64,000 nt of DNA from JBGQOG01 sp052113705 (GTDB lineage Bacteria > Pseudomonadota > Alphaproteobacteria > Rhodobacterales > Rhodobacteraceae): the NCBI RefSeq assembly GCF_052113705.1, contig NZ_JBGQOG010000004.1, positions 1 through 64,000 on the forward strand, given 5' to 3'. The notes beneath the pieces are model-generated. The model was not told the origin of the DNA and made no database searches. It was given only the letters and a program-made list of their open reading frames with translations. This document shows, piece after piece, positions 59,873 to 64,000 of this stretch. Numbering within the stretch: the first letter of the stretch is position 1; every line of letters starts with the position of its first letter. The translations under genes were made by a program, and so were the position numbers.

Positions 59873-61534
59873 ATGGCCGAGATCGAACGCGAGTCGATGG
59901 AATATGATGTTGTGATCGTGGGGGCGGGTCCGGCGGGCCTGTCGGCAGCGATCCGCCTGAAGCAGATCGACCCCGATCTATCGGTGGTGGTGCTGGAAAA
60001 GGGATCCGAAGTCGGCGCGCATATCCTCTCGGGCGCGGTGCTCGACCCCTGTGGTCTGGACGCGCTGCTGCCCGATTGGCGCAGCATGGGCGCGCCGATC
60101 AAGACCGAGGTCAAGCACGACAACTTCTACGTTCTGGGCGAGGCGGGCAAGATCCGCATCCCGAACTGGCCGATGCCGAAGCTGATGAACAACCACGGCA
60201 ATTACATCGTCTCGATGGCGAATGTCTGCCGCTGGATGGCCGAACAGGCCGAGGCTTTGGGCGTCGAGATTTTCCCGGGTATGGCCGCGAGCCAGATCGT
60301 CTGGGCCAAAACCGCTGACGGCGTTGACCGGGTCGCCGGGGTTGTCGCGGGCGAGTTTGGCAAAGAGGCCGATGGCTCGATGGGCGCCAGCTATGAGCCG
60401 GGGATGGAGCTCCTGGGCAAATATGTCTTCCTGTCGGAAGGCGTTCGCGGCTCTCTGGCCAAGGAAGTGATGGCGCGGCACAATCTGGGCGCCGGGCATG
60501 AGCCGCAGAAATTTGGCCTCGGCATGAAAGAGATCTGGGAGATTGATCCCAAGAAGCACCGCGAGGGCACGGTCACCCATACGATGGGCTGGCCGCTGGG
60601 CAATAATGCGGGCGGGGGTTCCTTCGTCTATCACCTTGAGAACAATCAGGTCTATGTCGGGTTTGTGGTACACCTGAACTATCAGAACCCGCATCTCTAC
60701 CCTTACATGGAATTCCAGCGCTTCAAGCATCACCCGATGATTGCCGAGCTGCTCGAAGGCGGCAAACGCGTGGCGTACGGCGCGCGGGCGATTTCCGAGG
60801 GCGGCTATCAGTCGATCCCGAAAGTGGTCTTCCCGGGCGGCGCGCTGCTGGGTTGCTCGGCGGGCCTCGTGAACGTGCCGCGGATCAAGGGCAACCATAA
60901 TGCGATGCTCTCGGGGATTGCGGCGGCCAATGCGGCGGCGGCGGCGCTGGCAGCGGGTCGCGCGGGCGATGAGCTGACCGCCTATGAGACCGATCTGCGC
61001 TCGGGCCCGATTGCGCAGGACCTGAAAAAGGTGCGCAACGTGAAACCCTTGTGGTCGAAGCTTGGCCTTTGGGGCGGGCTGGCGCTGGGCGGCTTTGACA
61101 TGTGGTGGAACTCGATTTTTGGCGGCAGCCTGTTTGGCACGCTGAAACACGGGAAAACCGATGCGGCCGCCACCGGCGAGGCGTCGAAATTCCCGAAAAT
61201 CGACTATCCGCGCCCGGATGGCAAACTCAGCTTTGACCGGCTGACCAATGTGGCGTTTTCCTTCACCAACCATGAGGAAAGCCAGCCCTGCCATCTGCAG
61301 CTGAAAGACCCGAGCGTGCCGATTTCGGTGAACCTGCCGAAGTTTGACGAACCGGCGCAGCGCTATTGCCCTGCGGGGGTCTATGAGGTGCTCGAGGGCG
61401 AGAATGGCCCGCGCTTCCAGATCAACTTCCAGAACTGCGTGCATTGCAAGACCTGCGACATCAAGGACCCGAGCCAGAACATCAACTGGACGACCCCGCA
61501 GGGCGGTGACGGGCCGAACTACCCCAACATGTAA
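59873..61534 (+). CDS. Electron transfer flavoprotein-ubiquinone oxidoreductase
   Basis: 553 residues from ATG at 59873 (GGGGAG upstream). FAD motif VVIVGAGPAGLSAAIRLKQ; the membrane-inserting and quinone-site region with GWPLGNNAGGGSFVYHLE; C-terminal [4Fe-4S] ligands in RYCPAGVYEV and NCVHCKTCDIKDP. It takes electrons from ETF, reduced by acyl-CoA dehydrogenases such as the one at 51248, into the ubiquinone pool. Confidence 0.95.
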   Translation: MAEIERESMEYDVVIVGAGPAGLSAAIRLKQIDPDLSVVVLEKGSEVGAHILSGAVLDPCGLDALLPDWRSMGAPIKTEVKHDNFYVLGEAGKIRIPNWPMPKLMNNHGNYIVSMANVCRWMAEQAEALGVEIFPGMAASQIVWAKTADGVDRVAGVVAGEFGKEADGSMGASYEPGMELLGKYVFLSEGVRGSLAKEVMARHNLGAGHEPQKFGLGMKEIWEIDPKKHREGTVTHTMGWPLGNNAGGGSFVYHLENNQVYVGFVVHLNYQNPHLYPYMEFQRFKHHPMIAELLEGGKRVAYGARAISEGGYQSIPKVVFPGGALLGCSAGLVNVPRIKGNHNAMLSGIAAANAAAAALAAGRAGDELTAYETDLRSGPIAQDLKKVRNVKPLWSKLGLWGGLALGGFDMWWNSIFGGSLFGTLKHGKTDAAATGEASKFPKIDYPRPDGKLSFDRLTNVAFSFTNHEESQPCHLQLKDPSVPISVNLPKFDEPAQRYCPAGVYEVLEGENGPRFQINFQNCVHCKTCDIKDPSQNINWTTPQGGDGPNYPNM

Positions 61535-61628
61535 CTTATCAGCGAGGGCGCGCCTGCTGCGCGCGCCCCGCATTGCCATGGCGCGGGGGGGCAGATACCC
61601 TGCGGGCGACCTGTCATGGAGTATTGCC

Positions 61629-63356
61629 TTGCGCCTTTTCAATCGCCTGATCCATCCGATGTTGCTTGCGGCGGTGCTGGGGCTGCCCCTCGGGGCGGGC
61701 TGGGGCCTGGGCGCGGCGCGCGCTGATCTGGCGGGGCCCTATCTGGCCGCGCGCACGGCGACGCTGGACGGCGATTACCGCGAGGCGGCTAATTATTACG
61801 GCCAGGCGCTGTTGGGCGATCCGGGCAATGCTTTCTTGCAGGAATCCGAGCTGATCGCGCTGGTGGGCATGGATGACATGACCACCGCCAAGACCTTTGC
61901 CGCCACCATGGACATCAGCCGCGAAAAGGGCAGCCCGATTGCCGCGCTGGTGCAGATTGCCACCATGACCGAGGCGGGCGAGTTTGACGCGCTGCAAAAA
62001 CGCGTGGCCGAGGGGATCAACGGCGGCACCCTGCTCGATGGGCTGGTGCAGGGCTGGGCCTATTACGGAATGGGGCAGATGTCCGAGGCGCGTGCCGCCT
62101 TTGACGCCCTGGCCAAGCAAGACCCGACGATGGCGGTGTTTGGTGCGTATCACAAGGCGCTGGCGCTGGCCGCCGTGGGGGATTTCGAGACGGCGGACAA
62201 GATCTTTGCCGGGGATGCAGGTGTTGAGCTGCGCCCGACCCGGCGCGGGGTCATTGCCCATGCCCAGATCCTGTCGCAGCTTGAGCGCGACGCGGATGCG
62301 ATGGCCCTGATCGACAAGGTCTTTGGCCCCGAGCTCGACCCGGCGCTGGCGGGCTTGCGGGCGGATCTGGCGGCGGGAAAAACCGTGCCGTTTACCGCCG
62401 TCACCTCGCCCGCAGACGGAATGTCCGAGGTGTTCTTCACCCTCGCTTCGGCTTTGTCGAATGAATTGCCGGAGGCGATCACCCTCGTTTATGCGCGGCT
62501 GGCGGTGGATCTGCGCCCGGACCACATCGACGCGTTGTTGCTCACGGCCAGTCTGCTGGATCAGCAGCGCCAGTTTGACCTCTCGACGGCGGTCTATGCC
62601 AAGGTGCCGCAAGATGACCCCTCGTTCACCGCGGCCGAACTGGGGCGCGCGAATGCGTTGGGGCAGGCGGGCAAGGTGGATGCCAAGATCGAAGTGCTGA
62701 CCGCGCTGACCCGCGCCAGGCCTGATCTGGTCGCCATCTGGGTTGAGCTTGGCGATGCGCAGCGCCAGTTGGAGCGGTACAAGGAAGCGCTGGCGGCCTA
62801 TGACAAGGCGGTCAGCCTGTTGGGCGATCCCGCGCCGGAGCAATGGTTTGTCTATTTCGCGCGGGGCATCGCCGAGGAGCGGCTCAAGCAATGGGACAAT
62901 GCGGAGAAGGATTTCCGTCTGGCGCTGAAGCTGAACCCGGATCAGCCGCAGGTGCTGAACTACCTCGGGTATTCTTTTGTCGAGCGGGGGCAGAACCTCG
63001 ATGAGGCGCTGGACATGATCCAGCGTGCCGCCACGGCGCAGCCCGAGGCGGGCTATATCCTCGACAGTCTGGGCTGGGCCGAATTCCGGCTGGGGCGCTA
63101 TGCCGATGCCGTGGGCAATATGGAAAAGGCGATTGAGCAGATGCCGGTGGATTCGCTGGTGAACGATCACCTGGGCGATGTCTATTGGGCGGTGGGCCGC
63201 AAGCGCGAGGCCGAATTCCAGTGGCGCCGCGCGCTTTCCTTTGGCCCCGAGACCGAAGCCGATGCCGCCCGGATCCGGGCCAAGCTGGAAAAGGGCCTCG
63301 ATCAGGTGCTGATCGACGAAAAGCAGCCGCCGTTGAAATCAACCGATGCTGATTGA
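61629..63356 (+). CDS. Periplasmic tetratricopeptide repeat protein
   Basis: 575 residues from a TTG at 61629, favoured because GGAG stands 7 nt upstream; an ATG at 61659 would shorten the signal peptide. Signal peptide to about residue 34 (LLAAVLGLPLGAGWGLGAARAD). The rest is a run of TPR helices, clearest at AERLKQWDNAEKDFRLALKL, YLGYSFVERGQNLDEALDMI, and DSLGWAEFRLGRYADAV. It probably scaffolds an envelope complex. A hairpin (61546-61568) lies in the leader. Its 3' end overlaps ispE by 11 nt. Confidence 0.85.
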   Translation: MRLFNRLIHPMLLAAVLGLPLGAGWGLGAARADLAGPYLAARTATLDGDYREAANYYGQALLGDPGNAFLQESELIALVGMDDMTTAKTFAATMDISREKGSPIAALVQIATMTEAGEFDALQKRVAEGINGGTLLDGLVQGWAYYGMGQMSEARAAFDALAKQDPTMAVFGAYHKALALAAVGDFETADKIFAGDAGVELRPTRRGVIAHAQILSQLERDADAMALIDKVFGPELDPALAGLRADLAAGKTVPFTAVTSPADGMSEVFFTLASALSNELPEAITLVYARLAVDLRPDHIDALLLTASLLDQQRQFDLSTAVYAKVPQDDPSFTAAELGRANALGQAGKVDAKIEVLTALTRARPDLVAIWVELGDAQRQLERYKEALAAYDKAVSLLGDPAPEQWFVYFARGIAEERLKQWDNAEKDFRLALKLNPDQPQVLNYLGYSFVERGQNLDEALDMIQRAATAQPEAGYILDSLGWAEFRLGRYADAVGNMEKAIEQMPVDSLVNDHLGDVYWAVGRKREAEFQWRRALSFGPETEADAARIRAKLEKGLDQVLIDEKQPPLKSTDAD

Positions 63357-64000
63357 GCGCCTTGCCCCCGCCAAGGTCAATCTGACGCTGCATGTCACCG
63401 GGCGGCGGGCGGATGGCTATCACCTGCTCGACAGTCTGGTGGTCTTCACCGAACTGGGGGACCGGCTGCATTTTGCGGCGGGGCCGGGGCTGAGCCTGAG
63501 CGTGGAGGGGCCGATGGCCTCGGGTGTGCCGGAGAGCGAGGAAAACCTTGTTCTCAAGGCGGCGCGGCTGCTCGGCGGCGGCAATGCGGCGATCCGGCTT
63601 GAAAAGCACCTGCCGCATGCGGCGGGGCTTGGTGGCGGCTCTTCGGATGCGGCGGCGGCGCTGAGCGGTCTGGCGGCGTTGTGGCAGCGGAGCCTGCCGC
63701 TCACCTCGATGGTGATGAAGCTGGGGGCCGATGTTCCGGTCTGCCTCAAGCCGGGGGTCAAGCGGATGCAGGGTGTGGGGGAAGTGATCACCCCGCTGCC
63801 GTCGCTGCCGCCGCTGTGGTTGGTGTTGGTCAATCCCGGGGTGATGGTGCCGACGCCTGCGGTGTTCGCGGCGTTGACCGAAAAAGACGGTGCGCCGATG
63901 CCGGATACCCTGCCGACGTTCGGGGATGTCGCGGATCTGGTGGGTTTTTTGCAGCACTGTCGCAATGACCTTGAGGCCCCGGCGCTGACGGTGGCGCCGG
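63346..64000 (+). CDS. ispE: 4-diphosphocytidyl-2-C-methyl-D-erythritol kinase (partial)
   Basis: The gene runs off the window end; about 218 codons are visible. GHMP kinase: N-terminal LAPAKVNLTLHVTGRRADGYH with the catalytic lysine, the ATP loop PHAAGLGGGSSDAAAAL with the catalytic aspartate, and KLGADVPVCLKP. It phosphorylates the MEP-pathway intermediate CDP-ME for isoprenoid synthesis. Start codon lies inside the last codons of the TPR gene. Confidence 0.92.
   Translation, partial: MLIERLAPAKVNLTLHVTGRRADGYHLLDSLVVFTELGDRLHFAAGPGLSLSVEGPMASGVPESEENLVLKAARLLGGGNAAIRLEKHLPHAAGLGGGSSDAAAALSGLAALWQRSLPLTSMVMKLGADVPVCLKPGVKRMQGVGEVITPLPSLPPLWLVLVNPGVMVPTPAVFAALTEKDGAPMPDTLPTFGDVADLVGFLQHCRNDLEAPALTVAP

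Noticed and set aside
1..64000. CRISPR arrays, tRNA and rRNA genes
   Set aside because: No regularly spaced direct repeats, cloverleaf-like segments or rRNA sequences were seen on either strand.

Overview
The window looks like chromosome of a high-GC alphaproteobacterium of the Rhodobacterales (Rhodobacter/Gemmobacter/Paracoccus-like). The evidence is a 44-residue aa3-oxidase subunit IV, an fdsGBACD formate dehydrogenase operon, a uvrC-pgsA-moaD-moaE block, a plant/alphaproteobacterial-type glutamate-cysteine ligase, and many 4-nt start/stop overlaps. No tRNA, rRNA or CRISPR array was recognised. The genus cannot be fixed from the sequence alone.

Region 1 (1-3350) is accessory DNA. The right end of an IS3-family element lies in the remnant of a tyrosine integrase. 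Beside it, on the minus strand, is a two-gene module: an HTH-ParA fusion and a small downstream partner, preceded by a 16-bp inverted repeat. Then come prophage scraps: a DUF2190 head protein, a gpW-like head-tail joiner, an orphan frame and a cut-out piece of a tape-measure gene that abuts nanM.

Region 2 (3354-12857) is a complete sialic acid pathway. Leftward are nanM (mutarotase) and nanA (lyase). Rightward is nanR-siaP-siaQ-siaM-nanE-nanK-nagB-nagA: GntR/FCD regulator, three-gene TRAP importer, epimerase, kinase, deaminase and deacetylase, carrying N-acetylneuraminate to fructose-6-phosphate. A shared control region carries a TTGGT/ACCAA operator.

Region 3 (12990-25190) is core metabolism: dapA, a lytic transglycosylase, an EamA transporter, the two halves of MnmC as separate divergent genes, moaE-moaD-pgsA-uvrC, a FolM-like reductase, a Ca/Na exchanger and an S49 peptidase.

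Region 4 (25372-32253) is the NAD-linked Mo formate dehydrogenase operon fdsGBACD behind its LysR regulator. MoaD/MoaE and MobA, also in the window, make its cofactor.

Region 5 (32593-64000) is mostly housekeeping: an OmpA-family protein, ubiA, rsmE, gshA, plsY, a catalytically degenerate dihydroorotase homologue in an operon with pyrB, a degenerate uracil-DNA-glycosylase-fold protein, an RND efflux pair, yqgE, Sua5, acyl-CoA dehydrogenase, azlCD, mobA, greA, ETF-ubiquinone oxidoreductase, a TPR lipoprotein-like/periplasmic protein and the start of ispE. Three copies of a double-hairpin repeat sit between convergent genes.
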